Below, piece by piece: positions 1-8,124 of a stretch of DNA of 64,000 nt. Location of the stretch: contig CAVTPD010000001.1 of NCBI GenBank assembly GCA_963736575.1, positions 558,001 through 622,000 of the forward strand, read 5' to 3'. Numbering within the stretch: the first letter of the stretch is position 1; every line of letters starts with the position of its first letter. Position numbers and translations under genes: made by a program. Source of the DNA: CAVTPD01 sp963736575. GTDB taxonomy: Bacteria > Bacteroidota > Bacteroidia > Cytophagales > JAAEPT01. The notes under the pieces were generated by a model. That model saw only the letters and a program-made list of their open reading frames with translations. It was not told where the DNA came from and made no database searches.

Positions 1-1
1 A

Positions 2-325
2 GTTTCTGGTAATCTACACGGAATAACTAACCAAAAGATGAATCAATTTTTAAAAGACCTTTGTAGTCTGGCTAATATTGATGAACCAACTGAGGTAATT
101 ACGTTTAAAGGTAAGTTCAAAACCACTAAAAGAGTGCCTAAGTGGGAGCTTATTTCAACGCATACAGGTAGGAGAACGTTTGCTACTGATTTGATGATAA
201 AAGGCATTCCTGCTAAAACAGTAATGAGATTTACGGGGCATAAAACATACGCTAGTTTTTCTAAATATGTGAATATCCCCGAACAGGAAGAAATGAAAAT
301 TATTAGAATGGCGTTGATGTTATGA
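2..325 (+). CDS. Tyrosine recombinase/integrase, C-terminal part (cut by window edge)
   Basis: The frame is open from base 2, so the true start lies left of the window. Visible residues cover the end of the catalytic domain of a phage-type integrase: HTGRRTFAT carries the His and Arg of the H-x-x-R box, FTGHKTYASFSKYVN carries the second His and, after it, the likely nucleophilic Tyr. This family cuts and rejoins DNA through a 3'-phosphotyrosine at att sites. The stop overlaps the next gene in an ATGA-like manner, so the two are probably co-transcribed. It marks the left part of a mobile element whose other genes follow to about 3.9 kb. Confidence 0.9.
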   Translation, partial: VSGNLHGITNQKMNQFLKDLCSLANIDEPTEVITFKGKFKTTKRVPKWELISTHTGRRTFATDLMIKGIPAKTVMRFTGHKTYASFSKYVNIPEQEEMKIIRMALML

Positions 326-1116
326 AATTAGAATACGTAGAGCATCCTTATGGTTTAGAACTTAATAGAATTCCACAAAGAATACTATTCGCATATTCGC
401 GTATTTGTGAATATGATTTTATACAAATTCAAGATGTAGGTGTTGTTCCTATCCATAAACAAAGTACGTCGTTTCTAGATGATAAAGGAGTTGAAATTAC
501 GCATGAGAAAATAAAGGAGTTTGCTAGAGGGTTTCAAAAAGGTTATGATACTGATCTAACTCCATTTATAGATACTCCAGAAGCAAGAAAGGAGGTTGTG
601 ATGAAATACGCAATATTGAGCGGGTCAATAGTTATACATGATTTACGAAATGGAAATTGGGATAGCTATAATGAAGATTTTTTTAAAGCAGGATGTAATG
701 AAGGTATAAAGTATAAGGCATGGGGTGTTATTCTTAATACTCCTAGCATTTTTTACGATAATTTTAAAGATTTATCACGTGAAAAAAAGAATTATATTAA
801 AATTAATAGCTCTTCAGAAGTACCGATAGAAGAACAAATAATTAGATTGGAAGGTAGTTCAAATTTACAGAGGGCTTGTATTTTTTTATTGTATGTGAAT
901 TCAAATTTAATTAAATCAAAAAATGCTCGTCAGTACGGGTTACTTTACGATAAAACAAAGTCGTCAAATAAAAATAATGAGCTAATTTATCCTGAAGCGA
1001 AAAAAATAATTGATAATTCAGATGGTAGATTAACACCAAAAGATTATGCCGACATTAAAAAAGTGGTATGTGAAAAGGTTTTGAACGAATTAGAAAAAAG
1101 TAAGCCCCTTACATAA
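322..1116 (+). CDS. Hypothetical protein of the integrated element (264 aa)
   Basis: The start codon overlaps the integrase stop, suggesting translational coupling. The product is soluble, without signal peptide or membrane segments, and is rich in Lys, Glu, Asn and Ile. I see no catalytic motif or known domain. Position directly behind an integrase is typical of accessory genes of small integrative elements. Function unknown. Confidence 0.7.
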   Translation: MKLEYVEHPYGLELNRIPQRILFAYSRICEYDFIQIQDVGVVPIHKQSTSFLDDKGVEITHEKIKEFARGFQKGYDTDLTPFIDTPEARKEVVMKYAILSGSIVIHDLRNGNWDSYNEDFFKAGCNEGIKYKAWGVILNTPSIFYDNFKDLSREKKNYIKINSSSEVPIEEQIIRLEGSSNLQRACIFLLYVNSNLIKSKNARQYGLLYDKTKSSNKNNELIYPEAKKIIDNSDGRLTPKDYADIKKVVCEKVLNELEKSKPLT

Positions 1117-1183
1117 CCCCTTATTCGATTTTTGAAAACGTCTGTGTACGAGATTTGAGCTTCTATCAAACGATTAAAGCCGT

Positions 1184-1456
1184 ATGAACATCACAGAAAT
1201 ACCTAATGAAATAGACTCTATTCACTTAGAGCTAACTAATCTAAAAGAGCAAATACAAAAGTTGCTCATACAAGAAAAGGAAAATCCATACGAAAGGCTT
1301 ACAAGAAAAGAAGTCAAAGCTGAATACAAGCTTTCTTATGGTACTTTACACAACATGATGCGAGACGGTCGCCTATCTTACGAAAAGTGTGGCCGTAAAA
1401 CTTTGTTTGTACGCACAGAGGTAGAGAAAGCAATGAAAGGAGGTCGAAATGCTTAA
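1184..1456 (+). CDS. Excisionase-type helix-turn-helix protein (90 aa)
   Basis: A short N-terminal coiled-coil-like stretch (residues about 5-35) precedes a MerR/excisionase-like winged HTH (residues about 40-88): LTRKEVKAEYKLSYGTL, then LHNMMRDGRLSYEKCGRK and a wing ending in RTEVEKAM. Such HTH_17-type proteins bind att DNA as recombination directionality factors or act as element regulators. It lies between the integrase and the replication-like gene, and its end overlaps the next small gene. Excisionase versus plain regulator cannot be decided here. Confidence 0.8.
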   Translation: MNITEIPNEIDSIHLELTNLKEQIQKLLIQEKENPYERLTRKEVKAEYKLSYGTLHNMMRDGRLSYEKCGRKTLFVRTEVEKAMKGGRNA

Positions 1457-1661
1457 GGACCAAATTAACCTCCAACTTGCTTTAATAGAATACTCTAAAA
1501 ATAAGGCTTTACAGCATATTATAAAAGCTTTTGTTTCAGGACCAATTCAATGTGGTTATAAGATGAACTATAATCTCACTAATAGGATTGGTGTGCATCC
1601 TGAAATGATAATCCTTTTAGTAGAGTTATTTAAAAAGGAGGGTTTGGCGCAATGGATTTAA
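1449..1661 (+). CDS. Small hypothetical protein (70 aa)
   Basis: The start overlaps the end of the HTH gene by 8 bases, and its own stop overlaps the start of the next gene by 10 bases, so it sits in a compact overlapping array typical of phage-like elements. It is predicted helical and soluble. No family recognised. Confidence 0.55.
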   Translation: MLKDQINLQLALIEYSKNKALQHIIKAFVSGPIQCGYKMNYNLTNRIGVHPEMIILLVELFKKEGLAQWI

Positions 1662-1906
1662 AAAGACAAAGAGAAGCCGAACTGAAAAAGGTTTATAATA
1701 TCCTTTTTCAACAACCCTTAACCATGAAAGAAGCTTTTGTGAAAACAGGTGTTCTTCGTGAGAACATTTGTTGGCATATCCGAGAGCTACGTTTAAGTAA
1801 TAGAGTGTTTTTTGTAAGGAAAAGATCATGCAGTATTACTAAAAGGTGTGTAAAGAATTCACTACTAATCCAAAGTTTAAACCTAATGACGGACAATGTA
1901 AACTGA
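1652..1906 (+). CDS. Small protein with possible HTH fold (84 aa)
   Basis: Translationally overlapped with the preceding gene. Residues about 20-50 (PLTMKEAFVKTGVLRENICW followed by HIRELRLSNRV) look like a winged-helix DNA-binding segment: helix, turn, recognition helix, then a short strand pair. The C-terminal 30 residues are basic and without clear structure. Likely a DNA-binding accessory protein of the element; the fold assignment is tentative. Confidence 0.5.
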   Translation: MDLKRQREAELKKVYNILFQQPLTMKEAFVKTGVLRENICWHIRELRLSNRVFFVRKRSCSITKRCVKNSLLIQSLNLMTDNVN

Positions 1907-1915
1907 ATTTATAAG

Positions 1916-2731
1916 ATGATCGACTTTGTGAAAGCGGTCTGTTTAAATTGTCAACATTTAGAGAGCTTAGATTTAGATTTTAGAGAAGAGTTAAATACCA
2001 AAACAGGTGAAACGAAGAATTATAAAATAGCTTATTACGAAGAGTTTAAATTGAAGCTCTACGATTCAGGTAGATTAATCCTTTCGGGGAGTTTGCACAA
2101 ACAGTTCAACGGGAACTCAATGAATCACGATCAATTTACATTCTCTAAATTAAAAACAGTTCTTTCAAGTTTAGAACAGACATTCAAAATAAGGCTTATT
2201 GATTGTGTACTTCAAAATATTGAATTCGGGGTTAATATTAAGCCAGTAGCGCCAATAGATAAGACGTTGTGTAATCTGTTTCAACATAAAGGTGAAAGTT
2301 TCTCTAGTGGCTTTAAAAACAATTTTAAAGTGTGTGAACATGCCGATTATTTTGTAAAGGTTTACAACAAAAGCTACCAGTTTGGTTTATCTGTTCCCGT
2401 GTTCAGGTATGAACTAAAGTTTATCAAAATGCGAAAAGTAAACAGTATGGGGATTTATACCCTTTCAGATTTAGAAAAAAGCTTTTGGTTTGATTCCGTT
2501 AATGATGCTCTTTTAACAGAATGGGAAAAGATACTGGCTTTTGATTTTACACTTACCGAATATGAAACAGGGTGGGACAACCCGAACTACTGGAATAGCT
2601 TCGCTAATAGAGCTAAAAAGAGTAGGCGACTAGCGGCCATGAGAGAAAAGATTAAATCTAATTCTCAAAATATCTATGCTCAATATGCTGAACGTATAAA
2701 AAAAACATGGCAGCAACTAACACTTAATTGA
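1916..2731 (+). CDS. Replication-initiator-like protein, phage X/gpII-type (271 aa)
   Basis: The internal pattern SGSLHKQFNGNSMNHDQF followed by NIEFGVNI and VYNKSYQF...FRYELKF resembles Rep proteins of single-stranded phages and rolling-circle plasmids: an LxGSLHK block, an N-x-EFGVNI block and a YNK...RxExK block. The family nicks an origin and initiates rolling-circle replication. It is the largest gene of the element, preceded by small HTH proteins and followed directly by a 13-bp-stem hairpin that could be its substrate. I could not identify the catalytic Tyr with certainty. Alternative: a mobilisation or replication accessory protein. Confidence 0.5.
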   Translation: MIDFVKAVCLNCQHLESLDLDFREELNTKTGETKNYKIAYYEEFKLKLYDSGRLILSGSLHKQFNGNSMNHDQFTFSKLKTVLSSLEQTFKIRLIDCVLQNIEFGVNIKPVAPIDKTLCNLFQHKGESFSSGFKNNFKVCEHADYFVKVYNKSYQFGLSVPVFRYELKFIKMRKVNSMGIYTLSDLEKSFWFDSVNDALLTEWEKILAFDFTLTEYETGWDNPNYWNSFANRAKKSRRLAAMREKIKSNSQNIYAQYAERIKKTWQQLTLN

Positions 2732-2735
2732 TTTC

Positions 2736-2775
2736 GTAACGAGTTCACAGTTCAGTTTATAGGTGAATTCGTTAC
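2736..2775. repeat. Long hairpin just after the Rep-like gene
   Basis: GTAACGAGTTCAC (2736-2748) and GTGAATTCGTTAC (2763-2775) are inverted with one mismatch in 13 and a 14-base loop. No T-run follows on either strand, so it is not an ordinary terminator. Placement 5 bases after the Rep-like stop makes an origin or strand-transfer hairpin a reasonable guess. Confidence 0.6.
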
Positions 2776-2788
2776 ATATTATTGAACG

Positions 2789-3247
2789 CTAAAAGTCATA
2801 TGAAGATTGATCTATTAAATACTGTATCGCATCCTTTTGAGATTTACCAGCTTTTAATAAATCCATCATTTTAAAATTATCTTCTTTTAGTTTAGAGTAA
2901 TTTCTACCATAAGAATAAATACTGTAGCGGGAAAGGAAAAAATCTATCATGTGAATCTGCTTTTCTTCTTTGTTGTAGAATAAATAATTTCCGCTGTTTT
3001 CAGCTACTATAAATTTATCCGTAGTTTTTTTAATGTTAAAATTAGACATGTCCTGACCTTCAGCTGTATTAAAGCTAAAAGTAGTTTCGGTTACCTTGAT
3101 ACTAATATTAACAGTTTCTTTACTGTATGTTGGTCCGTATTTTTGAGAGTTAGATAATTTAGAAGCTTGTTCTATTTTAAAAGTGCTATCTGCATAAGCT
3201 TGTAAAAAGAACAATAATAAAATGCTTAAAACGGCTTTTGTTCGCAT
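2789..3247 (-). CDS. Exported hypothetical protein (152 aa)
   Basis: An N-terminal signal peptide (MRTKAVLSILLLFFLQAYAD, cleavage probably after AYA) precedes about 130 residues that alternate like a small beta-rich domain, then a helical tail (MMDLLKAGKSQKDAIQYLI). It is transcribed opposite to the element genes and lies between the Rep-like gene and the next one, so it may be cargo. No family recognised. Confidence 0.65.
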   Translation of the reverse strand: MRTKAVLSILLLFFLQAYADSTFKIEQASKLSNSQKYGPTYSKETVNISIKVTETTFSFNTAEGQDMSNFNIKKTTDKFIVAENSGNYLFYNKEEKQIHMIDFFLSRYSIYSYGRNYSKLKEDNFKMMDLLKAGKSQKDAIQYLIDQSSYDF

Positions 3248-3331
3248 AATTACAAAAATTTAAGTTTAAAGAATGTTCTGGCTAAATTACTGTTAAATAG
3301 CTTATTCTCTAGATATTTAGGTTTTATAATT

Positions 3332-3919
3332 ATGCCAAAACCCCATACATTCCCGTACTTATTAAATTCTGCTCTTAAAATAGACGTTAACGACCTAAAT
3401 AAATGGGGTTATTTAAAAGACAATCAAAACTGTTCTTTCAACTACACTTGGAATAGGCAAGGTTCTAAAGTTGCCAGTATAAGTGTTGTAACAAATACCG
3501 CCAGTTCGCAACCTTATGTTTTATTAGATTACAAATTTAACGGAAGCGAGAGACGTTATAAAGTTGATTTAGTAAGCGTACCATCTAATCTTGGAAAGGG
3601 GATAATATGGTATTTTCTTTGTCCTAAGACCAATAAAAGATGTAGATACCTGTATTCTGTTAATGGCTATTTTTACCACCGTGAAGCCTTTAATCACGTT
3701 ATGTATGAAAGCCAGACCCAAAGTAAAAAAAACAGAGAGTTGTTAAATTACCTAGAGCCTAATTTTATGCTAGATATTTATTACAGCCAGCTTTATAAAA
3801 AGTATTTTAAAAAAACGTATGCAGGAGTTCCCACAAAGAGATATAAAAAACTAATGGAGAATATTAAGAAAGGTGAAAGTATACATTATTCAGAGGTTGA
3901 AAGGGCTTTACTTTTATAA
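3332..3919 (+). CDS. Hypothetical protein with CPxTxxxCRYLY motif (195 aa)
   Basis: Soluble protein with an N-terminal beta-rich half and a short motif WYFLCPKTNKRCRYLYSV at about residues 92-109. The two Cys could be half of a metal site. The C-terminal third is basic and helical. It is the last gene before the tRNA and probably belongs to the integrated element. Function unknown. Confidence 0.6.
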   Translation: MPKPHTFPYLLNSALKIDVNDLNKWGYLKDNQNCSFNYTWNRQGSKVASISVVTNTASSQPYVLLDYKFNGSERRYKVDLVSVPSNLGKGIIWYFLCPKTNKRCRYLYSVNGYFYHREAFNHVMYESQTQSKKNRELLNYLEPNFMLDIYYSQLYKKYFKKTYAGVPTKRYKKLMENIKKGESIHYSEVERALLL

Positions 3920-4001
3920 TGGTCTCAAAGTTTGTCTTAATTAATGGAAGTCGTTACGCGCGCGAACAGATAGTAATGAACTTAGGTATCCGCAATAGTT
4001 A

Positions 4002-4023
4002 GGTAGTTACCATGGTAGTTACC
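4002..4023. repeat. Tandem 10-bp direct repeat
   Basis: GGTAGTTACC occurs at 4002-4011 and again at 4014-4023, separated by AT, at the right edge of the integrated element and 47 bases before the tRNA-Ala 3' end. Could be recombinase arm sites or chance. Confidence 0.5.
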
Positions 4024-4031
4024 AAAAAAAG

Positions 4032-4067
4032 AAAAATCTTGCTTTAAATGAATAAAACAAGGTTTTT
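4032..4067 (-). terminator. Terminator downstream of tRNA-Ala
   Basis: Stem AAAAATCTTG / CAAGGTTTTT (one G-T pair) with a U-rich tail when read on the minus strand, 3 bases after the tRNA 3' end. Confidence 0.6.
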
Positions 4068-4069
4068 TG

Positions 4070-4143
4070 TGGAGAATATCGGAGTCGAACCGATGACCTT
4101 TTGGCTGCCAGCCAAACGCTCTAGCCAGCTGAGCTAATCCCCC
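4070..4143 (-). tRNA. tRNA-Ala (anticodon GGC)
   Basis: The reverse complement folds as a complete cloverleaf. The acceptor stem is GGGGGAT with ATTCTCC (two G-U pairs), followed by a D arm GCTC...GAGC. The anticodon arm TTTGG-CTGGCAG-CCAAA places GGC at positions 34-36, and the T arm contains GGTTCGACTCC. The discriminator base is A (4070); CCA is not encoded. Anticodon GGC reads Ala GCC codons. Its 3' end faces the integrated element on the left, a common arrangement for tRNA-targeted integration, but no second att copy is visible in the window. Confidence 0.95.
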
Positions 4144-4176
4144 GTTAAAGGAAGCCAAAAATAATAGAAATTATAG

Positions 4177-4710
4177 TTATTTCAACAATCTTACGGCTTT
4201 TATATACCTAGGTTTATAATAATCTGAAAGAAACTCGCTTTCAATCACTCCACGGCTAGTAGAAGCATGAATAAATTTAATGCTTTTGTCCGAAACATAT
4301 GAAATAAGTCCTACGTGGGTGATTTTTTTACTACCGGGTTTCGCACCAAAAAAAATCATATCACCAGGTAAGAGTTCACCAATAAACACTCTTTTACCTA
4401 CTTTGCTTTGGTCTTTAGAAATCCGCGGCAGTGTTTCTCCCACACTTTGAAAAGAAGCACACATAAGCCCAGAACAATCTATGCCTCTTTTTGTTGTGCC
4501 ACCGTATTTGTATTTGGTGCCAATATAAGATTCCGCTTCTTTTATTACTTTCTCTACATTAGGATTGTCACTTTCTTTGCTTTTTCCTTTCGATTGTGAA
4601 ACGCTAGAAGAACTGCTTTTAGATGCGTTTTTCTTGCCTTTACATGCTGGTAAGAAGATTATACATGCAGCAATTAAAATAGGGAAGGATAAACGAAGCA
4701 CTTTTTTCAT
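4177..4710 (-). CDS. NlpC/P60 family lipoprotein
   Basis: I start at the internal ATG (4710), which gives a clean lipoprotein signal (MKKVLRLSFPILIAACIIFL then PAC). A Ser/Lys-rich linker follows, then an NlpC/P60 domain from about residue 55. The catalytic Cys lies in GIDCSGLMCASF, the His in KKITHVGLISY and a third polar residue in KFIHAST. These enzymes cut peptidoglycan stem peptides, usually at gamma-D-Glu-diamino-acid bonds. The domain looks complete at the family's short length (about 177 aa in total). Confidence 0.9.
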   Translation of the reverse strand: MKKVLRLSFPILIAACIIFLPACKGKKNASKSSSSSVSQSKGKSKESDNPNVEKVIKEAESYIGTKYKYGGTTKRGIDCSGLMCASFQSVGETLPRISKDQSKVGKRVFIGELLPGDMIFFGAKPGSKKITHVGLISYVSDKSIKFIHASTSRGVIESEFLSDYYKPRYIKAVRLLK

Positions 4711-4840
4711 TCTATAAATATAATAAGCCTTAACTTTCATTTTTACTTAAATAGAGTCTATTTTGAATTAAGCACAGAAACAGCAAAATCCGTTTATTAT
4801 AATTAGTCTCTATATAGAAAATTAACATTTTTGTAACCCA

Positions 4841-6169
4841 ATGAATCAAGATTCCATTATTTCTTTTCTGAAAGACAACATAACTGATTGGCAAAATAAA
4901 TCCTTTTTGTTGGCTGTAAGTGGTGGAGTAGATTCTATGGTTTTGCTCGATTTTTTTGTAAAAGCTAAACTGAAATGTTTTGTAGCGCATTGCAATTTTC
5001 AGTTAAGGGCTACAGATTCCTATTTAGATGAGAAATTGGTGACAAATTATTGTGCAGAAAATAATATTCCGGTTCATATTAAACGGTTTTCTACCCAAAC
5101 TATAGAAACCGAAAAGCCAACATCAATCCAAATGTTGGCACGTGAGCTACGCTATAATTGGTTTAAGGAACTGAAAAAAGAAATTGCATACGATTATTTG
5201 GTGGTAGCACACCACGCTACAGATCAAATAGAAACTGTGTTGCTGAATTTAGTTCGAGGAACAGGAATCTCAGGTTTACGTGGAATGAAATCAAGTAACG
5301 GTGGTATTATTCGTCCGTTGTTGCCGTTCAGTAAAGAAGATATTCTTTTATATGCTGAAAAGAATAATATACAATGGAGGGAAGATATTTCAAACCAGAA
5401 AAACGACTATAAAAGGAATTTAATTCGGAATAAGGTTTTGCCTTTGTTAAAAGAATTAAACCCCACTTTAGAACAAACCTTTAGAAAAACAACCGAGAAA
5501 ATTTTAGATGCAGAATCTGTTTTTAAAGCTGAAATTAAAGCTTTAGAACGCCAAATAAACCAAAACGGGAAATACCTCTTGACCAATGATTTATTGCAAT
5601 CTGAAAAAGTTAATCCAACGCTGTTATTTGAGAATTTAAAAGAATACGGTTTTGTCTACGAACAAGTAAAATCACTCTTTCAGAAACATAACAGTGGTTC
5701 TATAGTAGAAACTGAAAAATACCAATTGATTAAAATAGAAATAGGATGGCAGTTGGTTCCAAAAGAACAGTTAGTTTTTAAACCGTTAACAATTTCGTCT
5801 TCAGATTTAGAAAAAGAAGTATTGTTGCTATCGGGTTCTGTTTCCTTTCGGCAGTATTCAAAAAAAGATTTTAAGCTGAAAAAAGACAAAACAATATTAA
5901 GTCTAGATATGGATTTAGTTCAATTTCCCATAACCGTAAGACAATGGGAATTGGGCGATAAGTTTGCTCCTTTTGGAATGAATGGTCAAAAAAAAGTGAG
6001 TGATTTACTGATTGATGCTAAAGTTCCCCTGCATGAAAAAGCAAAAGTATTTGTGGTAGAAGATTTAACTAGAACTATTATGGGAGTCATTAATTTCCGT
6101 AGTGATGATCGTTATAAGATAAGTGAAAACACCACTTCTGTTTTAGAAATAACCTATACGCCAGCATGA
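4841..6169 (+). CDS. tilS: tRNA(Ile)-lysidine synthase TilS
   Basis: The N-terminal PP-loop ATPase has SGGVDS at residues 27-32. It is followed by the family's VAHHATDQIETVLLNLVRGT block and the IRNKVLPLLKELNP region, and the C-terminal substrate-binding domain carries the GDKFAPFGMNGQKKVSDLL motif. TilS attaches lysine to C34 of the CAU-anticodon tRNA-Ile, allowing it to read AUA. The full length of 442 aa is usual. The stop overlaps the start of the next gene by 4 bases, so the two are translationally coupled. Confidence 0.96.
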   Translation: MNQDSIISFLKDNITDWQNKSFLLAVSGGVDSMVLLDFFVKAKLKCFVAHCNFQLRATDSYLDEKLVTNYCAENNIPVHIKRFSTQTIETEKPTSIQMLARELRYNWFKELKKEIAYDYLVVAHHATDQIETVLLNLVRGTGISGLRGMKSSNGGIIRPLLPFSKEDILLYAEKNNIQWREDISNQKNDYKRNLIRNKVLPLLKELNPTLEQTFRKTTEKILDAESVFKAEIKALERQINQNGKYLLTNDLLQSEKVNPTLLFENLKEYGFVYEQVKSLFQKHNSGSIVETEKYQLIKIEIGWQLVPKEQLVFKPLTISSSDLEKEVLLLSGSVSFRQYSKKDFKLKKDKTILSLDMDLVQFPITVRQWELGDKFAPFGMNGQKKVSDLLIDAKVPLHEKAKVFVVEDLTRTIMGVINFRSDDRYKISENTTSVLEITYTPA

Positions 6170-7182
6170 TTCCTTTTTTTGATAAAGACACTCATTATTT
6201 TAATTACAAGGAAGAAATAGATACGGCTATTCAGAAAGTGTTAAATAACGGTCAGTTTATTTTAGGTGAAGAAGTAACACAATTTGAAAACGAGTTTGCA
6301 AAATTCCATCAGATAAAATATGCGCTTGGTGTAGCCAACGGAACAGACGCTATTTTTTTGGCATTAAAAGCCTTAGGTATACAAGAAGGCGATGAAGTTA
6401 TTGTGCCTAACAACACCTATGTAGGTACCGTGAATGCGGTTAAAATGACTGGCGCTGTCCCTGTTTTTGCAGATCCAAATCAATACTATTTAATTGATAT
6501 CAATACAATTTCTAAAGTATTAACCGCTAAAACTAAAGCAATAGTACCGGTACATTTATACGGACAAATGTGCGATATGGAATCTATTGTTGGTTTAGCC
6601 AATAAACACCATTTAAAAGTGGTGGAAGATGCCGCTCAAGCACATGGAGCTATGTATGATGGGTTTTATCCGGGGCACTTCTCAGATGCTGCAACCTTTA
6701 GTTTTTACCCTACAAAAAATTTAGGTGCTTTTGGTGATGGCGGTATGATTGTTTCTAATAATTCTAGGTTGGTAGAAAAAACTAAATTTTATGCCAGACA
6801 AGGTTTAAACCTTTCTGAAATGGAATTTGAAGGCGGAGTAAATAGTCGGTTAGACGAATTACAGGCAGCTATACTTCGTGTAAAGCTGAAGCATCTAGAT
6901 GAAGTCAATCAGAAAAGAACTGAAATAGCCAATCAATATTTTGAAGCGTTGAAAAATACGGAAGGCATTAGTTTGCCTCAAGTTCAAGAAAAAGCAAATC
7001 ATATTTTTCACCAGTTTGTAGTTAACTGTGAACAAGCATTATTTTTCAGAGAACAACTTTTAGAGAAAGGGATTCCTACGGAAGTGCATTACCCTTATTT
7101 ATTTCAGAAGGATAAAGTAGTAAAAGAGACGCGTCTAATTTCTTTGCCCCTAAATAACAAAGTTGATTTTTCTTTATTGTAA
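6166..7182 (+). CDS. DegT/DnrJ/EryC1 (sugar) aminotransferase, short C-terminus
   Basis: Fold-type I PLP enzyme. The lysine that binds PLP is in SFYPTKNLGAFGDGG (about K184), with upstream ANGTDAI, PNNTYVGT, VPVHLYGQ and VEDAAQAHG blocks all typical of sugar 3- or 4-aminotransferases acting on nucleotide-linked keto sugars. It is coupled to tilS by a 4-base overlap. At 338 aa it is about 20-30 aa shorter than usual. The ORF stops right after the SLPLN motif, where relatives continue with a final helix. A perfect-palindrome terminator follows. The substrate cannot be inferred from the sequence. Confidence 0.9.
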   Translation: MIPFFDKDTHYFNYKEEIDTAIQKVLNNGQFILGEEVTQFENEFAKFHQIKYALGVANGTDAIFLALKALGIQEGDEVIVPNNTYVGTVNAVKMTGAVPVFADPNQYYLIDINTISKVLTAKTKAIVPVHLYGQMCDMESIVGLANKHHLKVVEDAAQAHGAMYDGFYPGHFSDAATFSFYPTKNLGAFGDGGMIVSNNSRLVEKTKFYARQGLNLSEMEFEGGVNSRLDELQAAILRVKLKHLDEVNQKRTEIANQYFEALKNTEGISLPQVQEKANHIFHQFVVNCEQALFFREQLLEKGIPTEVHYPYLFQKDKVVKETRLISLPLNNKVDFSLL

Positions 7183-7204
7183 AAATTAAATCATTGTAAA
7201 ATGA

Positions 7205-7234
7205 AAAAGGCTTCTGAATATTCAGAAGCCTTTT
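7205..7234. terminator. Bidirectional terminator, perfect 30-bp palindrome
   Basis: AAAAGGCTTCTGAAT and its exact reverse complement lie back to back, between two convergent genes, giving an A-tract/stem/T-tract terminator in both directions. Confidence 0.85.
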
Positions 7235-7254
7235 AAAAATGATGATTAAAATGC

Positions 7255-8067
7255 TTATGGTTGTTGCTGAGTATTGTTTTGGATATTTTGGATTTGGTTA
7301 AAGAAAATTTCTGTTTCAACAGTACCATCTATTTCCGGGTCTCTATCGTTATCCGAATCATCTCCTTTAAAATCAAATTTGATTTTACCAGTAGCTTCGT
7401 CGTATTCAAAACCTGAAATGGAGCATTTTTCCTCTAATTCATTTTCCAAAGTAGTTTGGTTGAATGTTGTAGTGGAATTAATGTTTTCTGAAATTTGAAT
7501 ATAATCAATTGTCTCTTCAGGAGAATAATCTAATGAATAGCCGATTGAAATTTCTTGAGGCGAACCAGTTTTATAACCAGCATCTTCTAATTGAGGTGTA
7601 AGGTCACCACTATATAATTTAAAGCTAATAGATACTTTGTTGTCTGAAGCAGGGTCATTTAAGTTAAATCCACTGTTTTCATACATTTCAATATTAAAAG
7701 TCTTTACAGTGTATTCATAATCTTTGTATGGGTCTACACTAGTGTCAGTCCATTTAACAACTTGCTCACTTGTATAGTTGGTAGTTCCTGAAGCATCAGC
7801 AACTTTAGTGTAGTTGTTAATTCTGTTGTTATTTACAAATGAGAAGTCTTTGTTTTCGAAATTGTAAGAGTCTTCAGCGTATTTAGAGCTGAATTCGCTT
7901 ATTTTACCAGAAATAGTAGCTTCTAATTTACCGTTTTGAACTCTGTACTCGTTGTCTTGTTGTTGATTTACAACACCATCTATGTTTTTAACTTGATCTT
8001 TTTGATCTTTTTTACAAGAAAAAAGCGCCATAGAGGCTGCTAGAGGAATAAATAAAAGTTTTTTCAT
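7255..8067 (-). CDS. Lipoprotein of unknown function
   Basis: Starting at the internal ATG (8067) gives a proper lipoprotein leader, MKKLLFIPLAASMALFSC, followed by KKDQKDQ. The rest is about 250 residues, acidic and beta-rich, with many D/N/S and a late run of DSDNDRDPE that could bind calcium. No catalytic motif seen. It is convergent with the aminotransferase across the shared terminator and follows pgeF on the same strand. Probably a surface or periplasmic lipoprotein peculiar to this lineage. Confidence 0.75.
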   Translation of the reverse strand: MKKLLFIPLAASMALFSCKKDQKDQVKNIDGVVNQQQDNEYRVQNGKLEATISGKISEFSSKYAEDSYNFENKDFSFVNNNRINNYTKVADASGTTNYTSEQVVKWTDTSVDPYKDYEYTVKTFNIEMYENSGFNLNDPASDNKVSISFKLYSGDLTPQLEDAGYKTGSPQEISIGYSLDYSPEETIDYIQISENINSTTTFNQTTLENELEEKCSISGFEYDEATGKIKFDFKGDDSDNDRDPEIDGTVETEIFFNQIQNIQNNTQQQP

Positions 8068-8124
8068 TACTAAAATGTTAAAATTGAGGAACGAATTTGC
8101 TCGAATATTTTCAGATTTCAAACA

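Noticed and set aside
4070..4143. tRNA-Ala as proven attachment site of the left element
   Set aside because: No second copy of the tRNA 3' end is visible, because the left end of the element is outside the window, and the tRNA's terminator appears to be in place.
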